Assembly (NCBI GenBank): GCA_013397865.1
Contig: VZTI01003146.1
Span: 1,503,466-1,567,465, forward strand
From: Struthidea cinerea
Taxonomy: Eukaryota; Chordata; Aves; Passeriformes; Corcoracidae
Length of the DNA stretch: 64,000 bases
Reading direction: 5' to 3'
Shown: piece by piece, positions 48,886 through 62,580 of the stretch
Layout of the letters: each line of letters starts with the position of its first letter
Position numbering within the stretch: position 1 is the stretch's first letter
Program-made: the position numbers and the translations under genes
The notes under the pieces: model-generated
Told to the model about the DNA's origin: nothing
Seen by the model: only the letters and a program-made list of their open reading frames with translations
Database searches by the model: none

Positions 48886-51800
48886 AGAAAAAGGGAAAAG
48901 AAAAACCTGATGGTAAGGGCTGGATAAACTGCATTACTGAAAAAGCTCATACTCTGAATATAAAAACCCCTGTATCGTTCTTGAAGTCCTTGTAAGATTA
49001 GACGTGGTCTCTCAGACTTTGAAGACTAAAAGAAACTGTTTTGTATGGCACCTTTTGTATGGACTTTGCAGAGCCCAGGGGCCACCTAAAAAATGTCAGT
49101 GAGAGCTAAGCTCCTTCTGCAACTACATGGGTTTAGGCAAAGAGCGTGTATGAGGGCAAGGGGAGAGGAGATGGGTTCATGCCTGCAGAGAGGTGATAGC
49201 AGAGGAAAATTTAGCTGGAGGTAGAGCATCATGTGCAGGAGTCCTGAGGTGTGTCTCTAGTGGGACTGCTGTGCCCTCACATAACCCACAGGACCCACAG
49301 CCTTAGAGGAGGACTGTGTTCCCAGCTTTTGCCATCAGAGGGAATGCTTCAAGGAAAGAAATCTTGGTGTGGTAGTTTACCTGTGACGCCCCAGTGACAC
49401 CCTCCACATTACCTTTTCTTACAAAGAGCTTTCTAAAGGGATCTTTTCACCCTGTAGAATATTAACACAGTCACCAGACTTGCCTCACAGCTCCTTCCCA
49501 TTCTTACACCAAATAGTGCATTCTCTGTTCCTTCCCTGGCCCTTTCTGGCTTTGGAGCACATCTGGGAGACGGAGGAACATGACTGGGAGCTGACCTTGA
49601 CAGCTGGAGGTGGGTAGAGATAGTTGACAGTGCTGGTCATATTCTAGTTCCTCAGTGGAAGGTGGACAGCTGAGAAGTGTCGGATTAATGTTGTCTCAGT
49701 CTGCCCATGCTCTGGGATGGAGCACACAGGAAACCATGTATACCTTTACCTTCTGGGCTCCACAGAAAGACCTCTAAAGGTCTTGACCAATTTTAGTTGG
49801 ACAAAAAAGGTAGTTGCTTAAGGCATGTGAGAAGATAAACTGAGAAAAGATCAGGGCTATGATGTGCTGCAAGGAACTCATGGTCCTTCTTTTTCCTCAA
49901 TCCCTTCTCCTCTCTCCCCCCTCATCTGGATGTGAAAAAGTGTCTTTAAATAATTCTGTCTGCCTCTCAGTTTTTTAGAATTTTTTGTTCCAGTTTATAA
50001 ATAAGCCTCACTTCCCAGTTACATGAATGCTCCTGATTTTGGGTAGGGAACTGGGATACTTATCCAGGCACTGCCAATTCCCTCTCTTTCTGCATAACCC
50101 CCCAGGCAGGGAGGATAATAATTACATGTGAAGTCAGGCAGAGAAAGTGAACAATGAAACTGAAGATAGTGCTGACTAAATAGAAGAAAGAAAGGAAAGA
50201 AGAAGAGTGGAGTGGTGGATCATGCTCAGGTGAACAGTGATGGGGTAGGGCAGATCTCTGCACTCCTCCAGAGACTTTTGAACAAGCAACATATCTAAGT
50301 GATACTCTGAATGTGTCTCCTGTTACCAACACATTGATTTCCGCTTGACAGGGAAATTGGGCATCAGAGTTTAAATGAAATGGAGTCCTGCTGTTTCCAT
50401 GGAAATCTCACATGTCAATCAGAGTAATGCAGGGCACATTGTGATTTGTATAAAAGTAAACAAAATAAGGCTGCTGCAAGCACAGTGGGTTACCTTTTCC
50501 ATTCAGACTAAAAACCCCACATGTTCTCATCATAGATTCTCTCCTTCCCCACCTCTGCTTCAGCAGAGAGACCCCTGTCCTACATACGCCCTTTATTTCA
50601 GTTGACTGGATCCTACAAGAGCCTGGATAAACAGCATTAAATACATGACAGATAAATTACAGGACTGATAGCTTAATCCTGTATAGCAACCTACATGTTT
50701 CTTTGATGTATCCAGCTTTTCTGTATCGGTTTTGGGGTTTTCCACTGACCTATAATCTTCTCATCTAATTACAGGCACCTTGTGTGGCTCAGTTAAGACA
50801 GTATTTTGATATTTCATATCCTATCCTTCCACCCTCCCAAGGAAATCAGTCTACTCCTGAAGATGAAATCTTAAGATGTGAAAAATGAGCAACCAAATAT
50901 CAGCTTAGCATGTAGTTCCCACTGCAGCCTATCAGTGGACGTGGAAAGGTTCATCTCCTCTGGGTAGCATGGGCAAGGAGAGCTCTGGGTGTATTTTTCT
51001 TCTTTGCATCAGCACCAGCTATCTCACCTGACAAAACAACAGGCTCTGTCACACCATCAGGCTCTATCACACCAAATGTTAGCAATTTCTTACCGCCCAA
51101 GCACTTGAAGTAGTTTGCGTAAATACTTGTGTAACGCAAGTTTACCACGGCATGAGGTATTTCCTACCTCCAGCACAGAGACAACATAGAGTAGGCATTA
51201 GCCTGCCTGGAGCTCTGTGTTACAACAGTTGGATCACTTCCATCCTGAAACAGCTTGGATATGACTATGTTCCACCACATTGTACAGGGTAGACATTCTG
51301 AACAAAGATCTAAAACTGCAGCTGCCTCAAATTTGTCCTTCCAGCCATACAGCAAAATCTCACTTCCCAGAAACAGAATCCTGGGTTTGCTCTGGCAGTG
51401 ACAGCAGCTTTTCCTCCCTTCCTTCTGGTCTGGAACATAAGCAGGGATCGCTTTTGTGGTCTCAGGCAAAACTGAAAGTCACAGAAGAGAAAAAAATGCA
51501 GATTTACTCCTTTTTAAACTTATACACATAAGGGAGCTACAAACCTAGTTGTTTCTTTCCCAGCCCATTTTATCATCTAAGCAGCATCAAATTGGCGTGC
51601 AACCAAACACTGTGATTTTACCACTATGGACATAGATTTCAGCAAATTTGTTTTCCCCAGACATAGAGAGACAGGCTAATAAATGCAGATAAAAGATAAA
51701 ATGCAGCAGAAAGTGAAGGGATAGGAGAAAAGAATGAGTACTCTTGTCAGAGTGTGGTGATGAATGGGTAGCTATTATTTTCAGACTCAGGCATGTACTG

Positions 51801-53540
51801 GAAATTGACTTTGGACAAGTTGAAGTTGCAGGTCAAGGTCAATACCTGAGTCAGGCTTATGATTCAAAGTCTGGATCATGTTTCTTCCTCACTCTTCACA
51901 GCTGGGGCAGTAGGGCAACACTAAATATTAATATTTCAGCTTAGAAACTAGGACTGTTTTTTAAGGGATTCACACACATTTAAACTGCAAGAAACAGTGA
52001 GGCTACACCTTAATGAGCTTAAAGGAAGGTGTCCAACTGCCCACCAAGGACTTACCAGGGCTGGGTCCCTAACATTATTGTCCTAGGAGTGTGTTATGGC
52101 TGGAAAAGAGAAAGCTAAAACCAACAGTGAGAGCAAAAGACTATGTTGCTTGTGACTTATAACCATGGGAGCAATGCTGCTGCACAGGCACCAGGGTTGG
52201 GGGATAACTGCTGTAAGGTTGAATACAAAAATCCTGGGCTTATGCTTCAGCTTTTAAACTCACTGGCAACACAGACTAAGTTCCCCATTGTAGCTTTCAA
52301 CCATAGAGTTCAAACTTTTATCTTGGAATGAAATATTTTAGAAGTCCAAGGAAATGAGAGATAGAAAATGAATGAGAACTAAGATGAACCATCCTCTGCT
52401 GTCTGCTAACTTATCTTGTTTTATGCATTTTATCCTATTGGGAAAAAACTGTTGGTTATTTTACAGTCCTCTACACCTTGAGCTGAGGTCACTAAAAAGA
52501 GATGTTCCACAAGCAATGAACTGTCCATAGCATGATTTTAAGACTTCTTTAGAGTTTCATGATAGTAATCCACAGTTATAAATCTATCTCAATTTCTGCT
52601 GACTTGGTGCATCTATATGAATGATCTTGCTATTACAAGAATTATCTGAACTTGTATCCATGGGAAAAAAAAAACATAGTATAACTTTCAAGTTTTCATC
52701 TTCCCTTTAAAACAGTTTGAAAAAATGAATGGCACTGAAGAGTTCCCTGTATTTGCACAGGAAGTCGGTCAAGCTGCTCAAAAGTTTACAAGTCTGAAGC
52801 AAATTTTCAGAGGAGCGAAGGAAATGTGTGTACATTTGTGAAATGAGAAAAAGATTAAGTGAAAGCTTATTAAACTCCCAAAGGGAACAGGAAAAGAAAA
52901 GTTGTTAATGCAATTACTGCTGATAACATTTTGAAAGAGTATGTGTGTGTGCGAGAGAGAGAGAGAGAAATTAGTACATCATCTTGGAATCCTTAATTAC
53001 CGGCATGTTAATTACACAACAAAGCTATCCTCTTATAATGAAAGAAACGATCAAGTATCAGAAGTGTTGTTCCATTTAATCCAGAAAATGAGTGCTGAGA
53101 TCCAAAGTTGTGTGATGTAAATCTGGAAGAACTCCAAAGAAGCCAAGGGAGTTAGCTGGTCTCCAGCATAAGACAGCAGAGATGTGATGCAGTAAGGAAA
53201 TACACAAAGTACTGTCTGATTTCTCTCTCTGAAGGAGAGAGGCTATGAGGTTGGTTCCATTTGGTCCCTGCATGTGACTGGATGCTGACTAATGTGTGGT
53301 TTAACTAATGAGGTTCCTTTGCTTGGATCATTGGCCTCTTCCTGATGGGCTGTTGAGTGAGAGACCTTTACAGAGGCGATAACTCTTCCGTTAATTGGGA
53401 ACCAGAGGTAATTAGGAGAATGGGATCATGTCAGTGTTCTGTTACTAACTGAGATTAATCAAAAAAGTAAATGTTTCACTCAGAAATAAGTTAGGCTATT
53501 TATTAGGCTGCTGTTGCCTACACACATCTGGTTATGTTAA
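48886..53540. other. Unique sequence without supported gene
   Basis: Frames up to 101 codons on both strands without domains. Contains a polypurine run near 50183-50213, a TG/GA dinucleotide run at 52941-52968, and AT-rich blocks at 52860-53060 and 53290-53470 that could be conserved elements. Confidence 0.5.
52941..52968. repeat. Compound (TG)n(GA)n microsatellite
   Basis: About five TG units pass through GC into about eight GA units. Short and probably polymorphic. Confidence 0.9.
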
Positions 53541-53742
53541 ACCTGCTCGTAAGACTTGTGCTTCAAACCCTTCACCAGCTTCCTTCTCCTTCTCTGGACA
53601 TGCTCCAGCACCTCAGTGTCCCTCTTGTGGTGAGGGGTGCAAAACTCAATGTAGGATTTGAGGTGTGGCCTCACCAGGGCACAATCACTCTCCTGGTCCT
53701 GCTGGCCACACTTTTCCTGATACAGGCCAGGATGCTATTGGC
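53541..53742 (-). mobile_element. CR1 LINE internal fragment
   Basis: A minus-oriented CR1 piece from further inside the element than the tails seen elsewhere. It includes 'cttctctggacatgctccag', 'gaggtgtggcctcaccaggg', 'ggtcctgctggccacacttt' and 'caggccaggatgctattggc'. The element's 3' end is missing, so it was truncated on both sides or later broken. The 117-codon frame at 53534-53887 on the plus strand is its antisense shadow. Confidence 0.88.
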
Positions 53743-56700
53743 AAAACCACAGGAAAGGGATCAACTGTATCTTTTACATTATCTTCAGTTTTTACCAGAG
53801 TTGGATAAGGTTGCCACTTTGCTACATACTGGTCATGAGCAAGCCTTATCTGAGGTTTTCATCACACTCAGAGCCACAACAGAGTAAAACAGACTTTTCT
53901 GTTCTTCAGAGAAATCCTTTGGGCAAATATGCCCTCATTTCCTTTAGATCAAACTTCTTAGAATTCATACAGAACTCTAGCATGGGGTGGCTGGATTTTG
54001 TCAAAGGTTTCTTTCCCTTAAGGGTTTATTCTTCCCCTGATGAGCTCTTGTGACTCCCACTGACATTAATGGGAAGAAATGCATGCCTGGAGGAGAGCTC
54101 TGCCCCCCTCAGTGAGAAAGGAGAGACTGGTTTTATCAGAGTGGGATGGGGAAGAAACAGAAGGAAAAGGAAAGCTTTGAAAGCTGTCTAATTACAGGCT
54201 GGTGTTTTAACTGCTCCACCAGCCAGTGCGTGAACTGAGCATTTGGCACAGTACAGCTTTGTTTTTCTTGATTAGAGAGGAGCATTTGAAAGACTGGTGA
54301 ATGTGTGGGAAACAGCAAAGAGAAAAGCCCACCCCAATGGTGAAATGTAGATATGGCTGCTGAAGGGAATCGAACGATGCATTAGCAGCAATGAGGATGA
54401 TGCTGCAGCTCTCCTCGTGTGTGGGTCCACATCCCTTTTCCAGGCAGCACTCTTGACTTCCATTAGACTGAATGAGCATGCAAGTACAGGAGTTTCCAAA
54501 AAGGAACCTGAAGAGTTCTATGGTGATTATTTATGAGGAATTGTGTGCCTGTGGTGGCAACTCTTACTGCACATGGATGGCCTTTGTCTTTCCCAACAGG
54601 TGGCCTAAACAGGAGATTAACATTAACCCCAGAGGCACCCTAGCTCCTAATCAATAATAGATTCACTCATGATTTTTTTAATGGGAGATCCAAATTCAGT
54701 TCTCATGGGCGACTCATTAGGAGGACAAGGATGGTTGTATATGAAAATAGAGGAAGAAATAAATTATTAAGAGTGAGATTGTCAAGCATAAAGCACTTCT
54801 GTGTAATGCACCTGAGTGTTCATGCACATGTGCCCACAGTGCTATGGTGATCCATTCTTCCAGGTCATACCTGAGCAGTGAAGAAGTGCCTGTGTCTACT
54901 TCCAGGAGCCCTCTTTCCCAGCCAATTATATTGTAGACACAACCGTCACATAACAAAGTACAGTCAGAAAACTCTGCAGGTATGTCTTCTCTTGCCTTTT
55001 AGTAAATAAATCATTCTCCCCCTCTTCCCCTTCTGTATAACTCTGTAACCAATTTCAGCTTGACTAAAATGCACATCAGTTCAAAGAATAGCTGTTTAAA
55101 AACAGCATCTTAAAATAGATTTTATTCTCACTTCAGTGCTGATGCTAGTTCTCCTTACTGGTTTCTGCCTCAGAGTCTCAGTCAGACCTGTCCCCCCTCC
55201 TTTTGTATCTGTCTAACCTCTTCGCTGCCAGCCACAATAGCAAAGTGATCTTCCAAGAGATTTTCTTGGCTACTTACACAAGGACAGTTCACTCCATGCA
55301 GAAAGGACCCAAAACTGGCCAGCAGGGAAGAAAAGGGTAACAAAGCCATTTATAAGATGCATCTACCTGTCAGTTCATTCCCCTGCTTACAATGACATAG
55401 AAGGAAAAAGAAGAAACTCCTAAATCTGATGATGCAGCTGTTTGAGTCAGTTTGGCCATAAACACAGCAAGAGCTTTCAATGGTGCATTAATTTCTACTG
55501 TAGAGGCAGAAGAATAAGAAATGTGCATTTTACAGTAAGTGTTGCGTGTGAGATCCCATGGGAAATTGCTGAGCTCACAAGCTTGACCTGGCATGGGTTT
55601 GTGTACCTGAATTTGCACAGCAAAACCTGGAAAAGAACCATGAAGGTGTCTCACAGTGCACAAGGGTTCAGGCCTGTGTTGAAGTTCTCACATCTCAGAG
55701 GACTGAAAGAACATAATAATACATTCTGGCTCTACATTCAGTAAAAGATGTTTTAAAATTTTTGGAGGGCACGATTATTCTGCTCCCATGTGACTGAAGA
55801 GACTGAAAGGCCTGGGGAACATGTGCAGGGTGCTGAGAGGTATCCGCAAGAGAGTCCCCAACCTGTCCCTGTGACAGCACAGCAGGGCTAGCTCACTTCT
55901 GCCACCTCTCTAAAGGTGACTGCAAAATGTATAGAAAAAAGCAAATTTCATGAACTCATGAATTTGTTTCCACTGAAAGGTGCTGTCTTAACAGCTCTGG
56001 AGAATTATTTACCTACAGTGGGTAGTAAAGTGTACTGTGTCTTCTCTTTTTTCATTACCCATCAGAGGGCAAGGGGGAAATGAAATCCCTGGAGACAAGG
56101 CTGCATCTGGCCTTCCTATTAAAATAAATGCAGTAAAAATATTTTCTCATTGCATTTAAGAAGGCCCAAAAAAGCAAAAATCAATTCTGTAGATAGATAT
56201 AATACGTTTTTTTTTCCTTTGGCATTCTTATGGTCTGAAGATAACATAGGAAGGAAAGGTGTGCATGAAAGAAATCAGGACCCTGAAAAGAGAGTGTTCT
56301 GAATTACCTCTGCAATTTTTTATTTCTCCTCCGTGTTTGATGCTCTGTGCAGGTTCCCTCTTTGCTGTGTGTTATTCCCATGGAAAATCCTGATAGAATT
56401 CAGCTCCACAATGGTGGGGATTGCTGTGATGCATATCATCTTTGGTCTTCTAAGCACTGGATGAAGAGCTACCGTTCCTTTGCATGCAGTGATGCGGTTA
56501 TGAAAATACTCTATTTCCATCTGCCAATTTTCCACTTTTATGGCTGGCTCAAAGAATTTCAAGCCTGTTCTGCTTTGTGACAAAATATTATACACTGAAC
56601 TTCCACTATCTGCATTAATGGGCTGTGCAGGTACTACATGTAAATAGCAGGTGCCAGCCTGGAGACACCTCTTCTTAGAAATTTCAAAGAGGTACTTTTG

Positions 56701-59700
56701 TGGCTCTAAGATAGTTTTGGAAGCTTCTCAAATGCTGTTATTTGGAGTTGGGTTTTTTTCAGTAAAGAAATCTATTCCTGCATCCTCCCATTTATCTCCC
56801 ACTCCTTTTGCTTTCTGGAAGATAGGGTAATGCTAGCTGGAATGCTATGTTCAAACTCAAAGTATGCCTTGCTGCTTAGTGATAGTGACGCTTTCCTATG
56901 CACTCCCTGATGCTGTCAGGGGTCAGTTTGCAGCTTGTCTTTTCCCAGAAAGGCTTTCCAGGAAGACAAGTTCATTACAGAAAACTGGGAAATCTGGAGG
57001 AGTTGCTGGAACAGATGTCACAGCAATGCCTGAGGAGTTTTTCTCCATAGGGGATAAATCTTCAGGACTTGAAGTAGTCCTTTAAGAATTTAAGAATGCC
57101 TTTAGCCTCTCCTTATTTCAGTTTCTTGTTGATGTTGCATGCCAAGAAGGCTGTATTCCTAAATCATGTAAATTTAATGCTATCCAAGAGCCTCATGGGC
57201 TTTAACCATTCTCGGGGTAAACACAGGGACCTGCTGTACAGTGAGCTGCTAAGCAGTCTGTCCTCACACCTGCATCTGCTGTCACAGAATATGTTCCCTG
57301 CAGAGCCCTGCTTCCTCTTCATCTCTGCCTGAAGTCTGCACATCCTTGTCTCAGTGCTGACCATCACCCCACCTTCCACTGGGACTTAAAAGAAATCAAG
57401 TGGGCAGGTGGAGAATGACCAATGGGTTGTAGTTAATCAACAGACATAGTTCAACCATCATTTGCTATCCTATGGCAGCAAATATGCCTGAGAGAAATTT
57501 CTTACTGTGCAGCTGTCACACACATGAGTCTAGGAGAATCTTTGCTCCCTCTCTTCCTTTACCTGTGCTGGAATGGTATCCTGCTAATATTCCACTCTTG
57601 ATTTTACCTTGTAGGTTGCAACACTGATTGAACTGTGCATATGCAGGCCTGTTTCTCATCCATGCTCTTCGTCAAGCTGAGAGAAGCACATGAATCTGAT
57701 ATATATACTGTAAAAAGTACCTTTGGAAACTAATCCTGGGTTGGATTTTTTTTCTTTAGGAAAAGAAGTCCTTTTCCAAAAGTAGTCATGGGCCAATCCA
57801 GGTGGTAAAATTGGCCCTGTTTCATTAAGTCAATACTACTACAGCAGTTCAAAAGAGGTAGAGAGGTGATTCTGCAGACTTAAGAGGTTAAAGAACAGAT
57901 CTGTCCAAGCAGTTTGTAAAAAAACATGTAGGAGACTAAACAATTACCCAGTACATCTTCCTAATGTAGGGTTGTTCTTGGTTCATTAACTAAGACTTTA
58001 TTCAAGTAGTTCCAAGTGATAGGGTTCTACCATTTTCCTCATAATTTCCCCACAATTAAAACAAAAAAGTTGTAATGTAATGTCCCTGGTCTTCAGTACA
58101 GGCTGTTTCTTCCCCATTTCTACTAGTACTTATTAATGATAGAGGCCTTGAACTTTATGTGTGATCTTCCATCTTTTCTCAGATACTTCCTACTCTTAAG
58201 AACTTCAGAAGAATTGTTTTTTTTCGTTCATACTGTATCATATAGTTCTTTCATGGTTGGGACCAACTTCCCAGCTCTAGTACTAAGTGAAGGAAATGAA
58301 CCCTTACAATAAATGTTGCACCCCTCTATTGAAAGGCAGTTTGAAACAGAGAACAAATGCTAGACCATTTTCTCAGATGCAAGGTGCCCAGCTAACCTGG
58401 GCAGCAGCAAAAGTACTCTATTAAAAGCACCAGACCTGATCCCAGTACAGGGCTCTTTCCCTCTTCACCATTGAGTTTCTTTCGGTCCATCAGCATTTTT
58501 AAGTGCCCTCCTTCCCAGCATGCTGATTTCACCCGCAGCCCACTGTCCCTTCTAAGCTTCACTTAGCACTAGCATTACTGTTCCCCTGATTTCTGGTTTC
58601 CAATACTTTTCCAGCATCCCAGATGATTCCCTGCCCTACCATCATCACCTGAGTTTCCCTGAGTTGGATCTAATTGCGTTGTGATTGCTTGACTATTGTT
58701 CTCCTTCTTCCTCAACAAATACTTAGGCTCCTAATCCCACAGCAATAAGAAAAGCAAGCAAACAAAACCATATTGAATGAAGCTTCTTTCCCAAAGCTTA
58801 GGGACACGCTTGGAGATGTCTCAATTCCCTTTTCCAGCTTTATAAACTGCTAGACATAGTCATTATCATCTCAGAGCTGAATCTATTGTGAAGCTATAGA
58901 AACTGCTTTTAAAGTTTGCCAGGGCTGTGCTACCCTGCCTCCCTTCCTTTCCTGACCCTTCACACCCACCAGGAGCTGAAGAAGGAGGTGATGATGGGTG
59001 CTGAGCACTGGGAAAATCACCACTGGCTCTTTGCCAGCTGCTATGCAGAAAGCACTGCCAGCCTCTCCCACTATTTCCCTCTTTCTTTGCTTATCCTCTC
59101 TGGTATTTATAACCTCTGTAACTTTGAAAATGAAGGTGAGAGATTCTCTACCACTGTAGGTACAGTATGGGGCTGATCTTAGTTAGAGACCAAAGAAAGG
59201 TGAGCTGGGGACCCAATCCATCAAAGCACCTGCAGCCTGAGTTATATTTGCTGCAGTCTTAAATATGAGTGAAAGACAAAAAGCAAGACTCCATTACAGT
59301 CCTCATTTCTTTTCTAATGTCAGCTGTAAATGTTTATCATGTAGCTCAATGCTACCCTGTCAGCAAGAAGAGAAAACCAAATAAACCAAAGGAAGGTTTT
59401 ATTAATGTCTCTCTGATCAGAATGGGTTTATGGTAGTAAAAGGACCCAGACACAGGGCTTTGCTTGAGCTAAATATAAGTTCTTATGTAAGACAGATGAG
59501 AGGAATATTTATACAAATGCAAGTGCAAGGGAAGAAAGATGGAAAGAAGCTCTAGTCTTGACCAGGCATGTGAAGATATGGAGAGAAACAGTGACTGGGA
59601 AATACAAGCCTTCCGGGAAAGTAAATTCTTTTATATAATAGGATGGTTCTATTCTTCTAGGCTTTGAAGCAACTTCCTTCTTTTTTCTCTTTGTCAAGGA

Positions 59701-59799
59701 GGCATGTTTGGCCCTTTGCGTGTAGTCTGTCATTCTAGCTTAAACAAGATGAGTACTTTGCCTTGTGCATTGTGATGCTGTGGTTTGATGGATCCAGAT
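53743..59799. other. Unique sequence without supported gene
   Basis: Only short frames (up to 100 codons) without domains. No recognisable transposon, RNA gene or CpG island. T-rich runs near 56205 and 57750 are minor. Confidence 0.5.
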
Positions 59800-59955
59800 G
59801 AGACTCAGGAGATGACAGCATTGCTTTCAGCTCTGTCACTGGCCTGCAGGTTGACCTGGCTAAGTCATGTAATCAATCTTTGTTTCATTTACCTGCCTTA
59901 CAGTGAGGCTAGTGGGAATGATCTACCCTTTTTGTAGCTTGTATTGAGTACTCCT
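59800..59955 (+). mobile_element. Old MIR-like SINE
   Basis: The order 'tcagctctgtcactggcctg', 'tgacctggctaagtcatgta', 'atcaatctttgtttcattta' and 'cagtgaggctagtgggaatg' follows the MIR core closely: the segment meaning 'gctctgccact', then 'gaccttgggcaagtca', then 'tgcctcagtttc'. This is the clearest of the three MIR-like copies. Confidence 0.65.
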
Positions 59956-62580
59956 GGTCAAAATATTGGATTCAAAAGTGGTGTGGAAAGGACTAGAGAT
60001 ACCTGGTCACTTATATTCAAATATTTATTTTAATGTAACTAAGCCAATAGAGTGACTCCTCTTTGTCCTGATCACTTGAAGGAACATTTAAGAATAATCC
60101 TGTAGATTATAGAATTGCTTGAAAAGGACCATTCCTATGGTGCCTTCAGAGGGTCTCAGTGTTTGCTGTCCTGCTCTATTGAGGTTCGGTGGATCACAAG
60201 CATGTAGCTGTATCTTTGACAAGGCAACAACAAAACATCAAAACCACCATGGAGCACAGCACAGTGTACCTCAGAAGTGCCCATACTGGCTCTGACACTC
60301 ATTCTAATAGGAGTTCTATTTGACCTAATTTTTCTTGCCTTTTTAACATGAGCACAGCTAATGCCCCTGAAATTTTTCCAATACTTGCACTCAGAGATTT
60401 TGTGCAGTGCCCTTGGCATTTCCCAAGCACACCAGATGCTCTGCAGCTCTGAATGGTTATATTTACATTGTATTTTCATCCTAGACTTGAGCCCTGGGCT
60501 TTGGCTTCACACAGTCTGCTATTTTACCCAAACTGATCTCAGCTGTCAGGAAGGGGTTCAGATCATCCTGCCTGAGTGTGGCAGGAGCCTCACCTTGTAC
60601 CCTCTCTTCCCTCTCCACCCCACGTTCCCCTCCATTTGCTGAAGCAGGGTTGACCTGAGAGGGTTAGGCTGCCTGTGCAAGAGACAGGACACTCAAGCCT
60701 GGACTGAGGCTGGGAGTAGGAGACAAATCTGAGTTCTGATCACATCTTGCATTGCATGGTTCTTTCTGGCAGCTGCTACACAGAAGGGGCCAGGAAAGAA
60801 CAGGGCCTTTTCCAGGCAGACTTGCTCCCATAAGCACGTTAGCCCTGGAAACATGAACAGAAGGCAGAAGAATGTCTTGGGATTATGTTTTCCTTTCCTT
60901 GTACCATGTGCTTCTACTTCTCTCTCTCTCCCTCTCAGGTGACTGCTATTTCTCTTTGCAATGCCATGCAAGAACAGCCCACACGCTGGGCATCAAATGG
61001 CGATTATATGGATCCACATCTCAGCAATTTATCTTTTGCTGGCTTGTTTGAGACTCAAAGTACCAATCTGGCTTCTAATACCTCAGGTACTACTAAATTT
61101 GAAGTGACTCTGAGGAATAGCTACACAGAATCATGAAGCTTTTTACATAGCCTCAGCTTCAACACAGATGAATGTTTTTATTTCTTTATTCCTCCCTGTA
61201 AAAATGGTAAAATATGTAGGTGGACACCTACTCAGACTTTTGCAATGTCTGTCTGAGATCGCTCCAATTTCTCAAAGGTTTGGTATCTGCAGAGAAGTAA
61301 ATGCAGTTTGGTATGGATTTTGTATGCTTGAAGCTGTTGGGCAAACAAAAAAAATCAAGACTACACGTGACCAAACTTGATATTCATTTCAGCTGGTGTT
61401 ATTATGAGAAGTCCAGAGTCAAACACTCCAGTTTTAATATTAGAAGCAGCATTTAATCACCTCATTTGTGCAGTCACTAGCCAAACACATATTGCCAATC
61501 TCAAAAACTCTTTGAAAGGGGAGGGGGTGACAATGGTGTGATTTGCTGGAGACACCACCAAAAAGTATGTAACGAAACTAAATTTCAGAGCTAGTAAAAG
61601 ATAGTGGCACCAAAACTATGTTAATTTGGTGTCTGAATTACCTATCCAGACATGGACATAAAGTGCCTTGTACAGGCAGCTGCTCTCCCACTGCTGCAAC
61701 AGAGGCCCAGCCAGGGCACAAGGGGAAACTGAAATTTCACTACCCTTGTTTGACAATCTGTAGCTGATGCCTTTAAACAGTCCTAAATCCTGTCATATAA
61801 AAATACTCTTTAAAGTGTACTTGAGAGTGTGAGGAAACGAAAACTTTGTGGGCTTTTTTTTTTATTATTTCCTGGCTCTTTCCCAGTGGTAGTTATAGGC
61901 ACTGTGTGTGTATGCAGGCACATACTCACATGCTTTCCCCTTAAAATGAGGAAATAAAAAGTATGTGAAGGTCTCCTGGTGCATGAAAACTGAAAAAGTA
62001 AAACAAAACTTAAAAAAAAAAAAGACCAGAAAATAAAACACTTTTAATAACAGCAGGGCTGTGGGGCCGTGTTCTCTTCATTGCTTACAGCTTGAACTCC
62101 AGTGCAACAGGGATTGAAATAACTGCTAAAGAATCAGGCACAGTTTTGTCTGTTTTGCTACTAGGTTATTTTTAGGGTGCAGGTGGATGGGACAGGGCAT
62201 GGCTTGTCCTGATCACAGATCTCTGGATTTCGTCTGCTGAAAATGATTAGTTTGCAGTCCTGGAATGCTGTCTGGACCTGGAACACTGGAGGAGATAGAT
62301 GTCTCCCTAGCTGTTACCGGGATGGCTTTGCTTTTTGTGACCTTTTCCAAACAGATAACTCTTCATATTTTGAGTATGGATTGAAGCCTGACCTGAAGAA
62401 AGATGGGTTTAGGTGTGTGCTGAGGGCTTTCCCTAGTTAGAGGTGAAACTAGCAGATAACATTCTGTTAAGCACCAGTATCTTAAAAAAGCGCCACCTCC
62501 TAGAGCCTTAATTATTGGCGCTCCAGTGGGAACTTATTTTGTTTTGGCTGAGTTTTTTGGACTGAGAGACTTTTTACAGG
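59956..62580. other. Unique sequence with one exon candidate
   Basis: Apart from the splice-bounded segment at 60939-61086, only short frames. Contains a T run near 61855 and an A run near 62010. No further transposon recognised. Confidence 0.5.
60939..61086 (+). CDS. Possible internal coding exon, unidentified
   Basis: A long CT-rich tract (TTCTCTCTCTCTCCCTCTCAG) gives an excellent acceptor at 60938, and TCAG/GTACTA gives a moderate donor after 61086. Between them 148 bp are open in one frame: 49 codons beginning VTAISLCNAMQEQPTRWASN, containing DYMDPHLSNLSFAGLFETQ, with one base left over. The peptide is hydrophilic and serine/asparagine-rich, as in disordered protein parts. I do not recognise it. 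The frame continues a further 16 codons past the donor, which weakens the exon case. Confidence 0.22.

Noticed and set aside
51094..51163. Minus-strand donor GGCG/GTAAGAAA with an upstream frame
   Set aside because: The only nearby acceptor puts a stop codon in the frame that reaches the donor.
53534..53887. 117-codon leucine-rich plus-strand frame
   Set aside because: It is the antisense of a CR1 fragment.
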